A stretch of DNA of 44,836 nucleotides from Chitinophagaceae bacterium (GTDB taxonomy: Bacteria > Bacteroidota > Bacteroidia > Chitinophagales > Chitinophagaceae): positions 1-44,836 of the forward strand of contig SCQV01000007.1 of NCBI GenBank assembly GCA_004299085.1. The letters are read 5' to 3'. Shown here piece by piece: positions 10,351 through 20,192 of the stretch (the stretch's first letter is position 1; every line of letters starts with the position of its first letter). Below the pieces are notes generated by a model. The model had not been told where the DNA came from. It did no database searches and worked only from the letters and a program-made list of their open reading frames with translations. Position numbers and translations under genes: made by a program.

Positions 10351-11733
10351 ATGCTATCTGAATTCTATGGGGCTGTGCTGAACAGGCAGGAGTGCACTCC
10401 ATTACATACGCAGATAGAACGAAGGATAAAGTATCGGATTACCAACGGCGACCTATATCCCGGACTTTATCTCGGCACGCTGCGTGACCTTGCCAAAAAT
10501 TTCCACGTCAATAGGAACACTGTGATCAAGGCAGTGGAGAACCTGATGATGGAGGGATATCTTTTCACCCGCAAGCACGTAGGTGTATTTATTGCGGAGC
10601 AGAAAAAAGAGACAGAACTTGTGGATGACGACCCCGGTCATGAAGAAGCTTTCCTTCACTCTGCTGTAGGAATGCGACATGAGCATCACTTTGCCCTGAT
10701 GTATAAGCGGGTATCGGAAGTATTACAGATGCCCTACGCCTCTGAAACGGGAGATGCAGCAGACTATACTTACCTGCGGATGCGGCAGGGGCTGACTAAT
10801 ATGCTCAATCTGGACTTGGGATTATCCTTCCGGTATCGGAATGTATGCTATATTTTGGATCATGGTAAATTCTTTCTCTTGTTGGGCCTGATATTGCAAA
10901 AGGCACCCGGCTGCTTCATCATGGAAAACCCCGGCAACAACAAGGTAGCAACCGTCATTCAGGAAACAGGCATGGAAGTGTTATCGGTGGGTGTATGCAA
11001 ACAGGGAATAGATCTGAACGAGCTGGAAAATGTTTGTAAAACACGGCCTGTTAGTGCGGTCTATCTGAACACGCGTTGCCAGTTCCCGACCACCATTACG
11101 CTGCCGGAACAGGCGGGGAAAGATTTGGTTGACTTGTCTGAAAAATACGGTTTTTATATCGTGGAGGCAGACTATGTGCATGAGTTCTGGTATGGCAGTA
11201 AACCTTATCCCCTACTGGCTGGCAGATACCCCGATGCGCGGATTATTTATTTTGCACCTTACAGTCGCACACTGGATTACCTGGAAAGCATTGGTGTGGT
11301 AGCCGGGGCACCGACTTTTATGGATGAATTTATCCGGCGATGGCGCAACATGCGGTTGCACCATATCCATACATTTGAAAAGACGGTAGAGGAAATGCTG
11401 TTTAACCGGAGGTTTCACCGTTTATCCATCAGTACAAGAACTGAATTACAAAAGAAACGGGATTATTTTGCAGGCTGCCTGCTTCGTAATCATAATGACA
11501 ACCTGCACTTTAATGTACCGCAGGCGGGGCTGGCTTTTTGGTTGCAGTTCGCACCGCAGGTACCGTTGGACAGGCTTTTTGATGTGTTACATGAGAAGGG
11601 TTATCCGCCGGTATCGCCTTCGCTGTATTGTCTCGACCAACAACATTTTCATGGGATACGCGTAGGATTCACGACATTGGAAAAGCCTGTGCTGGAACGG
11701 CTTGCCCGCATTATCTGCCACGCAGTGGAATAG
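10351..11733 (+). CDS. GntR/MocR-like transcriptional regulator with aminotransferase-like domain
   Basis: 460 aa; GntR wHTH (LRDLAKNFHVNRNTVIKAVENLMMEGYLFTRKHVGVFI) plus aminotransferase-like region (YLNTRCQFPTTITLP, IVEADYVHEFWY). Confidence 0.88.
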   Translation: MLSEFYGAVLNRQECTPLHTQIERRIKYRITNGDLYPGLYLGTLRDLAKNFHVNRNTVIKAVENLMMEGYLFTRKHVGVFIAEQKKETELVDDDPGHEEAFLHSAVGMRHEHHFALMYKRVSEVLQMPYASETGDAADYTYLRMRQGLTNMLNLDLGLSFRYRNVCYILDHGKFFLLLGLILQKAPGCFIMENPGNNKVATVIQETGMEVLSVGVCKQGIDLNELENVCKTRPVSAVYLNTRCQFPTTITLPEQAGKDLVDLSEKYGFYIVEADYVHEFWYGSKPYPLLAGRYPDARIIYFAPYSRTLDYLESIGVVAGAPTFMDEFIRRWRNMRLHHIHTFEKTVEEMLFNRRFHRLSISTRTELQKKRDYFAGCLLRNHNDNLHFNVPQAGLAFWLQFAPQVPLDRLFDVLHEKGYPPVSPSLYCLDQQHFHGIRVGFTTLEKPVLERLARIICHAVE

Positions 11734-11773
11734 TATTTTGTTTACATTTGACAATCAAAAAAACCAACTTTGC

Positions 11774-11831
11774 CGGTATCAGCGAAGCCTATATGCTTAA
11801 AATAAGAAAGGAGTGAAAGAAATAATTTATG
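11774..11831. repeat. Direct repeat copy 1 of the 3' end of the 75-aa ORF
   Basis: ggtatcagcgaagcc[t]atatgcttaaaat... aataatttatg; near-identical to 12006-12062. Confidence 0.8.
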
Positions 11832-12056
11832 AAACACTGGAGAGAATTAAGGGCAGAATGGGACGACTATGCCATTAAGCAAACTTTAGTAAGAAAAGGT
11901 CGTGAAGAAGGTCGTGAAGAAGAAAGGGAAAAGAGAAACCGTGAGTTTGTCAAAAACTTTTTATCAACCGGACGATTTACCATTTCGGAAATAGCCGCCT
12001 ATACAGGTATCAGCGAAGCCCATGTGCTTAAAATCAAAAAGGAACTGAAGAAATAA
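11829..12056 (+). CDS. 75-aa protein resembling the C-terminal tail of Rpn-family nuclease/putative transposase proteins
   Basis: Tail pattern KGREEGREEEREKRNREFVKNFLSTGRFTISEIAAYTGISEAHVLKIKKEL; nuclease domain absent. Confidence 0.5.
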   Translation: MKHWRELRAEWDDYAIKQTLVRKGREEGREEEREKRNREFVKNFLSTGRFTISEIAAYTGISEAHVLKIKKELKK

Positions 12057-12062
12057 TTTATG
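12006..12062. repeat. Direct repeat copy 2 (partner of 11774-11831)
   Basis: ggtatcagcgaagcccatgtgcttaaaat...aaataatttatg. Confidence 0.8.
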
Positions 12063-12266
12063 CTATCAGCCGGATAATATAAAGAGCCTCTGTTGGAGAT
12101 CTTTTTATTTTCCTATTTGCATTTATATCAGTCAGTGAAATTAGAAGCTGGTTTTGAAAACCAAAGTTTACTTTTTCACAAAAAAGGAAGAAAGCATTCC
12201 TGCCACAATTAAGCGACACTTTTCTTTCATAATATATTTTAACCGGTTGAGAGCTATTCCTGTTCC

Positions 12267-13403
12267 TTACCTGAAATGCACCACGCTGTCCCTGATAAAG
12301 TAATCCACTGTTGTGGTTGATTTAAGGTTATCCAGAAAGTCGGTTATCGGTTGGTTCCGGTACACGCGTCCGGTAAAGTGTTCCGATGCCTTTGCCTCGT
12401 TATCCATTTGTACCTGCATTCCAAACCAACGCGGCAATACTTCAACAATTTGCCGGAGTGTTGCATTGTCAAAATAATAGATACCCTGCCGCCATCCCAA
12501 CGTTGTTTGTTCATCAAATGGTTTTACCACTAAGTTATTATTTTTATACACACCTTCCTTTCCCGGTGTCAGGTGCAGGGTATGATTGTCCATCTGCATA
12601 TTTACAGATCCCTGCACCAAAGCCACTTTTACCACACCGCTGTCATAGCTGTTCACGTTAAATTCCGTCCCTAATACTTGTACGCTGCCGTGCGGCAGAT
12701 TTACGATAAAGGGATGTGTGGCATCTTTTGCTACTTCCAGATATGCCTCACCGTTAATAGTTATTTCGCGGGTGTTTCCTGTAAACTTCATTGGAAATGA
12801 AAGGACGGTGGCCGAATTAAGGTAAACAACAGATCCATCCGAAAGGTGAATATTATAATCCATGCCTATGGGTACTGTCAGCACATTCAGGCCCGTTATC
12901 GGGCTGCTACCCGTATAGCTTAGTACTTTATTGTTACCGGTAAGTTGCATACCGCCTACGGAGTAGGTCGTATCATTAGCATTGGACAAGGAAATGACCT
13001 GGCCGTTTGCCAAACGCAGCCGGATAGATTTACCAAGGAGCGGGTTCATAGCGATGGTATGCCGTAAGCCTTTATCGCTGTTCCGGCCTGTGATCAGGAA
13101 TGCGGCTGCACCAATAAGGAGAACCGCCGCTATCCACGCGGCCGCTATTGAAAAGCGGCGCCGGGAGACGTGTATATTCCTTCGGGTGATCGTGTTGGTA
13201 TCTGCCCATTGTATGTTATCCAGCTTTAGGTTGCCGTCATTGATATCTTCCTTTGTAAAAGATTGCTGAACTGCTACCCATTTTTCTCTGGCTTCGGCGT
13301 TAGTGGCTATCAGGTTTTCCAACCACACATCATCTTCCGGGTTGATATAGCCGGAGAGCTTTTCCACCATCAGTGTAAGTATATCGTCTGGGTGTTTGTT
13401 CAT
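12267..13403 (-). CDS. FecR-family anti-sigma factor
   Basis: 378 aa; TM (FSIAAAWIAAVLLIGAAAFLI), FecR core (VPIGMDYNIHLSDGSVVYLNSATVLSFPMKF...GEAYLEVAKDATHPFIV...VLGTEFNVNSYDS). Confidence 0.92.
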   Translation of the reverse strand: MNKHPDDILTLMVEKLSGYINPEDDVWLENLIATNAEAREKWVAVQQSFTKEDINDGNLKLDNIQWADTNTITRRNIHVSRRRFSIAAAWIAAVLLIGAAAFLITGRNSDKGLRHTIAMNPLLGKSIRLRLANGQVISLSNANDTTYSVGGMQLTGNNKVLSYTGSSPITGLNVLTVPIGMDYNIHLSDGSVVYLNSATVLSFPMKFTGNTREITINGEAYLEVAKDATHPFIVNLPHGSVQVLGTEFNVNSYDSGVVKVALVQGSVNMQMDNHTLHLTPGKEGVYKNNNLVVKPFDEQTTLGWRQGIYYFDNATLRQIVEVLPRWFGMQVQMDNEAKASEHFTGRVYRNQPITDFLDNLKSTTTVDYFIRDSVVHFR

Positions 13404-13435
13404 TATTTTAATGACAGTTAAATTTATACATCGGG

Positions 13436-13996
13436 TTACAGCTCCTCTGCTTTTTTTAAAATATTTCGCAAATGATGCAATGCTCTGGACATTTGTTTTT
13501 TTACGGTTTCTTCGCTCAGTTGCAATTCTTCTGCAATCTGCTTCCGCTTCTTATGTTGTAAATAACCTTTTTTAAATATTACGGCCTGCTGGCTGCTCAA
13601 CCGGGCAATAGCATCATTAAGATGTTGTTTCAGTTCTACTTTTTCCATACCCTCTTGTGGCGATATAACGGTTTGCGAGAGCAAAATGCTTTCATATCTT
13701 TTCCTGCGCACTTCATCGGTTTTTATTTTGTTCAGGCAACGGTTTCTGATAGATACCGTAAGAAATTTTTTAAGTTCTTCCATTGAAGCAGCGTTGATAT
13801 CGCGATGCAGCCCTTGTTGCCAGATATTGCTAAATAGTTCCTGTACCAGGTCTTTAGCTTCTTCTTTATCCTGCAATATTACAATAGCCAGTGCCACCAG
13901 CAGGTTACGGTAGTTCCTGTACAAAGTATCAAAGGCTTTAATATTACCAGCCTTTAAATTTTCTAGGAATCGTATGTCTTCGTGAGAGGTATGCAT
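13436..13996 (-). CDS. RNA polymerase ECF-type sigma-70 factor
   Basis: 186 aa; region 2-like (DKEEAKDLVQELFSNIWQQG) and region 4-like (LSSQQAVIFKKGYLQHKKRKQIAEELQLSEETVKKQMSRALHHLR). Confidence 0.92.
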   Translation of the reverse strand: MHTSHEDIRFLENLKAGNIKAFDTLYRNYRNLLVALAIVILQDKEEAKDLVQELFSNIWQQGLHRDINAASMEELKKFLTVSIRNRCLNKIKTDEVRRKRYESILLSQTVISPQEGMEKVELKQHLNDAIARLSSQQAVIFKKGYLQHKKRKQIAEELQLSEETVKKQMSRALHHLRNILKKAEEL

Positions 13997-14125
13997 GACT
14001 GTCAGGGAGCATGATTATTTTCAAAGTTAGGATGCTTTTATCTTATTCTTTACCGAATAAAAATATTTTTTGTCGGTGTAACCCTAAGCATAAAAAATAT
14101 TGTCTTTATGTAAACAAGCTATTTT

Positions 14126-17100
14126 ATGAACTCCAAAGTTTACTATTCAATGTACCTGAAAATGCTATGCGCGGCCATTGTTTTATTGGCTTTTATAGCG
14201 CCGGTAAAAGCGCAAAGCAATAAAAAAGACAGGGTAATTAATGTGAAGTTTAACGGTGAACCGCTTCCTTCGGCTTTGAAGAAAATAGAGAAAGCCGCGA
14301 ATGTTTATTTTCTGTACAACAACAATCTGATAAAACAGACAGACCGTGTAACGGGCAGCTTTATAAGTGAGCCTCTCGATATTGTTTTACAACAATTATT
14401 TAAAGGGAAAGGCATTGATTATACGTATCGGAAAAACGCCATAATACTTCGTGCGGCGACGAATAATGACAACGATAAAAAAATTTTTCATGTACAAAAC
14501 CCCAGACCTGAAAGGGATACCGCTCTCTTGCCTGTTGTAGCCGGTATGGTTACAAACGAGGGCGGTGTCCCGCTGGAAGGGGTGGCCGTGATGGTAGCGG
14601 GTACGGAGACCGGCGTGCTTACCGATAAGGCAGGCCGCTTTGTGCTGAATAATGTGCATGCCAATGATATACTGGAGTTTAACTATATAGGCTACCAGGT
14701 ACTTGCCGAACCCTTAAACGGGGAAACTTTTTTTACGATACAACTGCTACCCAAAGAAAACAACCTGGATGATATTGTTGCTAAAGGATATTATACGACT
14801 ACGCAACAACTAAACACCGGCAATGTCAGTGTAGTGAAAGCGGATGTGATAGGACGTCAACCGGTGAGCGATCCATTAGCTGCTTTAGAGGGCCGTGTAC
14901 CGGGATTGCAAATAACACAAAGCTCTGGTGTGCCTGGCGGCCAATTTAAAGTACAATTACGTGGCAGGAATAGTATTGCAAATGGGAATGATCCGCTATA
15001 TGTAGTTGACGGCATCCCTTATACATCAACTACCTTATCTTCAACCTTATTCGTTCCTGGTGGTGGTACTGCCGCCAGCCCATTTAATTATTTAAATCCT
15101 GATAATATAGAAAGTATTACAGTGTTAAAAGATGCAGATGCTACTGCTATATATGGCAGCAGGGGCGCCAATGGGGTTATATTAATAACAACAAAGAAGG
15201 GTAGAATCGGAAAGACAACCGCTGATTTTAATGTTTATTCAGGTTTTGGAAAAGTGGACAGACAATTGAAGTTATTGAATACACAACAGTACCTGGAAAT
15301 GAGGCATGAAGCTTTTGCTAATGACGGAACTACTCCCGGGGCAACTGACTACGATATTAATGGTACATGGGACACGACCCGCTATACCAACTGGGAGAAA
15401 GTATTCATCGGGAATACCAGTCATGTAACGGATGCAGAAGGCAGTTTGTCCGGCGGTAATGAACAAACACAATTTACTTTAGGTAGTGATTACCGTAAAG
15501 AAACCACAGTATTCCCCGGTGATTTTTATAACCAAAAAATATCTTTTCATACAGGTATTTCGCATACTTCTTTGAATAAGAAATTTCATGCTGATTTTAC
15601 GGCGAGCTATGCCAATGATTATTCACAATTGCCCTCGTCAGATCTTACCGGCAATATTTTTTTGGCACCAGACGCTCCTTTAATTTATAATAATGATGGA
15701 AGTTTAAACTGGGCAAATTCAACGTGGGTAAATCCGTATGGTGTGTTACTTCAAACAGATAAGACCAGTACTAATAATTTAATAAGCAACTTGTTTTTAA
15801 GCTATCAGTTATTCACAGGTTTACAGATTAAATCGAGTTTTGGATATAACACTATAGAGATGGAACAAACGAATTTAATTCCGTCTTCTTCTTTCAATCC
15901 ATCTTTTTCCAATCCATCGAAACGGAGAAAAAATGAATTTGGAACAAATAAAACAAATTCCTGGATTATAGAGCCACAAATCAGCTATACAAAAACGGTT
16001 GGTAAAGGACATATTGACGCATTAATCGGTACATCCTTTCAACAGCAAGCCTCTAATTCCATTTACCAAGTTGCTTCAGGGTTTTCCGATGATGACCAGA
16101 TTGAAAATGTAAGTGCGGCTTCTACTATTACCTTAGGTGGTTACCAAAATACGATTTACCGGTATAATGCTATTTATGGTCGTATAGGTTATAACTGGGA
16201 AGAAAAATATATCATTAATGTAACTGCAAGACGAGATGGATCATCCCGATTTGGGCCTGGCAATCAATTTGGTAATTTTGGTGCGGTAGGTGCAGCCTGG
16301 ATATTTTCTAAAGAGAAATTCATTAAAAACAATGTATCCTTTCTTAGTTTTGGTAAGCTGCGTGCCAGCTATGGTAGTACCGGCAATGATCAGTTGGGGG
16401 ATTATAAATATTTGAGTACATATACTTCTTCTTCCTATGCTTACCAGGGCGTTAGCGGCTTGTATCCCACTCAATTAACTAATCCTTATTATGGCTGGGA
16501 GCGCGTGAACAAGCTGGAATTGGGATTGAATTTAGGTTTTATTCATAATCGTATTTTATTGGATGCCGATTGGTACCGCAACCGTACCGGTAACCAATTG
16601 GTAGGCTATGCGTTGCCGGCTATTACCGGCTTTACTTCCGTACAAGCGAATCTTCCTGCGGTGATACAGAATACCGGGTTGGAATTTGAACTGAATACGA
16701 TTAACGTGCAGAACAAGAACTTTAACTGGACTACATCGGCAAATATCAGTTTCCCACGCAATAGGCTGGTATCCTTTCCCAATCTGTCCGGTTCGAGTTA
16801 TGCCACACGCTATGCCATCGGGCAGCCCTTATCTGTTCAATTCCTGTATCATTACACGGGTATGGATCCGCAAACCGGCCTATATCAGTTTACCGATTTA
16901 AATGGGGACGGGAAAATTACCAATCCGCAGGATTTACAACCTGTCTTCGTAGGTGTTAATTTTTCAGGGGGCTTAGACAATAGCCTTACTTATAAGGATT
17001 GGCAGTTAGATTTCTTTCTACAGTTTGCAAAGCAGAGAGGCCAAGAATATTTGATGAATATCATGCCGGGAATTGTGGGGCTTAACCAACCTAAAACTGT

Positions 17101-17437
17101 ATTGAGTCGCTGGCAAAAGTCAGGCGACATAACCAATATTCCAGCATACAGTGAAAGTTATAGCGGACAAGAATTTCAGAATGTTTATATCTATTTTAAT
17201 TCAAGTGATGGGATAATAGGTGATGCTTCATTTGTACGACTAAAAAATGTCTCCTTGTCATGGCAAATACCTGATAGCTGGAAAAAGTCTATGCATATAC
17301 AAAATGCAAGTCTCTACATACAATGCCAGAATTTATTAACTATTTCTGGCTATAAAGGCCTTGACCCTGAAACGTTGGGCGGCACTGTCCTACCACCCAT
17401 TCGGATGCTCACAGCAGGAATAAAGCTATCACTTTAA
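14126..17437 (+). CDS. SusC/RagA-family TonB-dependent outer membrane receptor with N-terminal STN domain
   Basis: 1103 aa; STN (VINVKFNGEPLPSALKKIEKAANVYFLYNNNLI), plug (QLRGRNSIANGNDPLYVVDGIPYTS...NPDNIESITVLKDADATAIYGSRGANGVILITTKKG). Confidence 0.95.
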   Translation: MNSKVYYSMYLKMLCAAIVLLAFIAPVKAQSNKKDRVINVKFNGEPLPSALKKIEKAANVYFLYNNNLIKQTDRVTGSFISEPLDIVLQQLFKGKGIDYTYRKNAIILRAATNNDNDKKIFHVQNPRPERDTALLPVVAGMVTNEGGVPLEGVAVMVAGTETGVLTDKAGRFVLNNVHANDILEFNYIGYQVLAEPLNGETFFTIQLLPKENNLDDIVAKGYYTTTQQLNTGNVSVVKADVIGRQPVSDPLAALEGRVPGLQITQSSGVPGGQFKVQLRGRNSIANGNDPLYVVDGIPYTSTTLSSTLFVPGGGTAASPFNYLNPDNIESITVLKDADATAIYGSRGANGVILITTKKGRIGKTTADFNVYSGFGKVDRQLKLLNTQQYLEMRHEAFANDGTTPGATDYDINGTWDTTRYTNWEKVFIGNTSHVTDAEGSLSGGNEQTQFTLGSDYRKETTVFPGDFYNQKISFHTGISHTSLNKKFHADFTASYANDYSQLPSSDLTGNIFLAPDAPLIYNNDGSLNWANSTWVNPYGVLLQTDKTSTNNLISNLFLSYQLFTGLQIKSSFGYNTIEMEQTNLIPSSSFNPSFSNPSKRRKNEFGTNKTNSWIIEPQISYTKTVGKGHIDALIGTSFQQQASNSIYQVASGFSDDDQIENVSAASTITLGGYQNTIYRYNAIYGRIGYNWEEKYIINVTARRDGSSRFGPGNQFGNFGAVGAAWIFSKEKFIKNNVSFLSFGKLRASYGSTGNDQLGDYKYLSTYTSSSYAYQGVSGLYPTQLTNPYYGWERVNKLELGLNLGFIHNRILLDADWYRNRTGNQLVGYALPAITGFTSVQANLPAVIQNTGLEFELNTINVQNKNFNWTTSANISFPRNRLVSFPNLSGSSYATRYAIGQPLSVQFLYHYTGMDPQTGLYQFTDLNGDGKITNPQDLQPVFVGVNFSGGLDNSLTYKDWQLDFFLQFAKQRGQEYLMNIMPGIVGLNQPKTVLSRWQKSGDITNIPAYSESYSGQEFQNVYIYFNSSDGIIGDASFVRLKNVSLSWQIPDSWKKSMHIQNASLYIQCQNLLTISGYKGLDPETLGGTVLPPIRMLTAGIKLSL

Positions 17438-17457
17438 TTACTACTAATTTTTATATT

Positions 17458-18909
17458 ATGAAACCTTTAGTTGCTATATTCATTGGTATTTTACTAATCA
17501 TTTCCGGTTGCAAAAAGTTTGTAGAGATTGCTCCGCCGGAAACCTTAACGGTTACCGCAAAAGTATATGATAACAGCGCTACTGCAACGAGCGCTCTCAC
17601 CAATATATACGCCCAAATGGTGCAAAGTAAATCGAATAATTTATGGCCATATTTCTTCCCACTATATATCGGGTTATACGGAGACGAGCTAACCAGCTAT
17701 GCTACCACTGCATCTATTCAGCAAATCTATCAAGGCGATTTAAATGCGGCAGGTGCCGGCACTAATGCTATCTGGAGTGATGGTTATAACCTGATCTATC
17801 AGGCTAATGCAGTGATAGAAGGATTACAAAATTCTAAGAGCATCAGCCCTGCTATCAAACGGCAATTAACCGCTGAAGCCAAATTTATCCGCGCTTACTG
17901 GCATTTTTATTTGACCAATTTCTATGGAGATATACCTATCGTTACCGGTACGGATTATACAGTCAATGAAAAGGCTGTACGCAGCCCGCAGGCGGAAGTG
18001 TACCAACAAATCATCTCGGATTTACAAGATGCTGCCGGCCACTTAAATCCTAACTATGTAAGTGCCGCGGACACTACTACCACATCGGACAGATTTCGCC
18101 CCAACGCTTATGCAGCCGATGCGCTATTGGCAAGAGTATTTCTTTACAACAAAGAATATGATAGCGCTGAATTCGAAGCTACTAAAGTAATCAGTCAAAC
18201 AGCCTTATACGATACAGTGCCGTTAAATTCCGTATTCTTAATAAATAATAAAGAAGCTATCTGGCAGTTAATGATGCCCTCCTCAATAGCCCAAACGAAC
18301 AATACTTTTGAAGGGCTTGACTTTGTTTTGAACGGAGCGCCATTAACCAATGCGTTTAACAGCTCTACCATCGGTACGCAATTAATGGCGGCCTTCGAGC
18401 CGGGAGATCTAAGGAAAACCGGCTGGATAGGCAGCTATACCGATAATACGGTAACGCCGGCAAAGACATATTATTTCCCGTATAAATACAGGCAGAGAGG
18501 AACTACTTCCACTCCGCAGGAATATTCCGTTGTGTTGCGTTTAGCAGAACAATATTTAATACGCGCGGAAGCAAGAACGGAACTAGGTGACTATACGGGA
18601 GCGCAAGCCGATTTGAATATCATCCGCCACCGTGCCGGGCTGCCGAATACCATAGCTTCGGATAAAACCTCTTTATTGGCGGCTATCCTGCATGAAAGGC
18701 AGGTAGAGTTGTTCTGTGAATATGGGCATCGTTGGCTGGATTTAAAGCGCACCGGCAATGTGAATACCGTGATGCAGCAGGTGGCGCCGCAGAAAGGCGG
18801 TACATGGAGCAGCGATAAGGCCTTGTGGCCTATCCCGCAAACGGAAATCGCTAACGACCCGAACCTGACGCAAAACCCGGGTTATGAAGGAGGTGGGACG
18901 GGCAGCTAA
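17458..18909 (+). CDS. RagB/SusD-family lipoprotein
   Basis: 483 aa; lipobox MKPLVAIFIGILLIISGCKKF; SusD pattern (AEAKFIRAYWHFYLTNFYGDIPIV ... EQYLIRAEARTELGDYTGAQADLNIIRHRAGLP ... ERQVELFCEYGHRWLDLKRTG). Confidence 0.94.
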   Translation: MKPLVAIFIGILLIISGCKKFVEIAPPETLTVTAKVYDNSATATSALTNIYAQMVQSKSNNLWPYFFPLYIGLYGDELTSYATTASIQQIYQGDLNAAGAGTNAIWSDGYNLIYQANAVIEGLQNSKSISPAIKRQLTAEAKFIRAYWHFYLTNFYGDIPIVTGTDYTVNEKAVRSPQAEVYQQIISDLQDAAGHLNPNYVSAADTTTTSDRFRPNAYAADALLARVFLYNKEYDSAEFEATKVISQTALYDTVPLNSVFLINNKEAIWQLMMPSSIAQTNNTFEGLDFVLNGAPLTNAFNSSTIGTQLMAAFEPGDLRKTGWIGSYTDNTVTPAKTYYFPYKYRQRGTTSTPQEYSVVLRLAEQYLIRAEARTELGDYTGAQADLNIIRHRAGLPNTIASDKTSLLAAILHERQVELFCEYGHRWLDLKRTGNVNTVMQQVAPQKGGTWSSDKALWPIPQTEIANDPNLTQNPGYEGGGTGS

Positions 18910-18924
18910 TGAATAATTGATAAA

Positions 18925-18974
18925 TAGCATAACATAGGTTACACTTTTCGGTGTAGCATAACATAGGTTACACT
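18925..18974. repeat. Tandem duplicated left IS terminal repeat (29-bp spacing)
   Basis: tagcataacataggttacact at 18925 and 18954. Confidence 0.9.
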
Positions 18975-19022
18975 ATTGAAGTTCTTTGACATAAAAAGCT
19001 GATAATCATCTAAAAAATAACA

Positions 19023-20192
19023 ATGGATGATATTCAGCAAAGACAGGAAGCCATAAGGCTATATTTGGCAAAAGAAAAAGCGGCAGCAATAGCGCATCGT
19101 TTTAATAAAAGCCGCAAATGGTTGTATCATTGGATAAGCCGTTACAAGAATAACCCACAAGGCAACTGGTGGGAAGAACAAAGCCGGGCACCTCACACGC
19201 CTTGTGCATCTGTAGATGCTGCGATGGAACAGAATATTTTGTTGATACGTACAGAATTGATGCAGGAGAAAATGGCACAGATTGGTGCTATATCCATTCA
19301 ATACGAGATGCAACGCAGGGCAATGCCTGTTGCACCGGTATGGACTATTAACCGTGTGATTGCAAAACATGGCTTGAATAAGCCTTTGGAACAAAAGATG
19401 CCGGGTAAAGCTTATCCTGAAACATTCTGGCATACACATCAAATGGATTTGGTTGGTCCCAGATACATCAAAGGCGATGGTATGTTTTACAGCATTAACC
19501 TGATAGATATTACTACGCATACCTGTTATGTGAAAGCGGTACGTACCAAGTCGTCTGTGGGTATTGTGGCAGCCCTCGCTGCGTTTTGGCAAACATACGG
19601 TATGCCCGATGCCTTGCAAATGGATAACGAATTAGCCTTTCGGGGTTCTAACCGTTATCCGCGCAGCTTTGGCAGCGTTGTCCGATTTGCCCTTAGCCAA
19701 GGGGTGGCTCCGATATTCATTCCGGTAAAAGAACCTTGGCGTAACGGCATCATCGAAAAATTTAATGATACCTATCAGAAGCGATTTTTAAGAGCTTATA
19801 CTTTTGAAAATTTGAATGACTTATCCGTACAGGAAAAAGCATTCATTACGTTTCACAATAGCCATCACCGTTACAGTTCGCAACAGCACAAAACCCCCGA
19901 TGAGATGCAGGCATTAGCCTTAAAACCCATACGTTACAAAGGAAATATCCATTTGCCTAATATGGACGGCAAAGTCCATATACCGCTTCGCGGAGGTTGC
20001 GTGTATTATATCCGCTACATCCGAAGTGATTTGAAGCTTCGCTTGCCTAATGAGTGTTTTATCCTGCACGAACGATTTAAGTACAGCTATGTGGTCGCTG
20101 AAGTAAATATAGAAAATCATTGCCTCAACATCCGACAGAACTATGAAATTGTTCAAACCTTCCCTTACACGATTACCGCCATTGATTGGTAG
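19023..20192 (+). CDS. DDE-type integrase-core transposase
   Basis: 389 aa; N-terminal HTH (AAAIAHRFNKSRKWLYHWISRYKNN); catalytic D/D/E context HQMDLVGP, LQMDNELAF, NGIIEKFNDTYQKRF. Confidence 0.92.
   Translation: MDDIQQRQEAIRLYLAKEKAAAIAHRFNKSRKWLYHWISRYKNNPQGNWWEEQSRAPHTPCASVDAAMEQNILLIRTELMQEKMAQIGAISIQYEMQRRAMPVAPVWTINRVIAKHGLNKPLEQKMPGKAYPETFWHTHQMDLVGPRYIKGDGMFYSINLIDITTHTCYVKAVRTKSSVGIVAALAAFWQTYGMPDALQMDNELAFRGSNRYPRSFGSVVRFALSQGVAPIFIPVKEPWRNGIIEKFNDTYQKRFLRAYTFENLNDLSVQEKAFITFHNSHHRYSSQQHKTPDEMQALALKPIRYKGNIHLPNMDGKVHIPLRGGCVYYIRYIRSDLKLRLPNECFILHERFKYSYVVAEVNIENHCLNIRQNYEIVQTFPYTITAIDW

Noticed and set aside
12982-13269. 95-aa plus-strand ORF antisense to fecR
   Set aside because: Fully inside a confident CDS on the opposite strand; no family motif.
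14011-14223. 70-aa ORF overlapping the susC start
   Set aside because: Alternative frame over the SusC signal peptide; no independent support.
19059-19619. 186-aa minus-strand ORF within the transposase
   Set aside because: Antisense shadow of the DDE transposase frame; no motif of its own.
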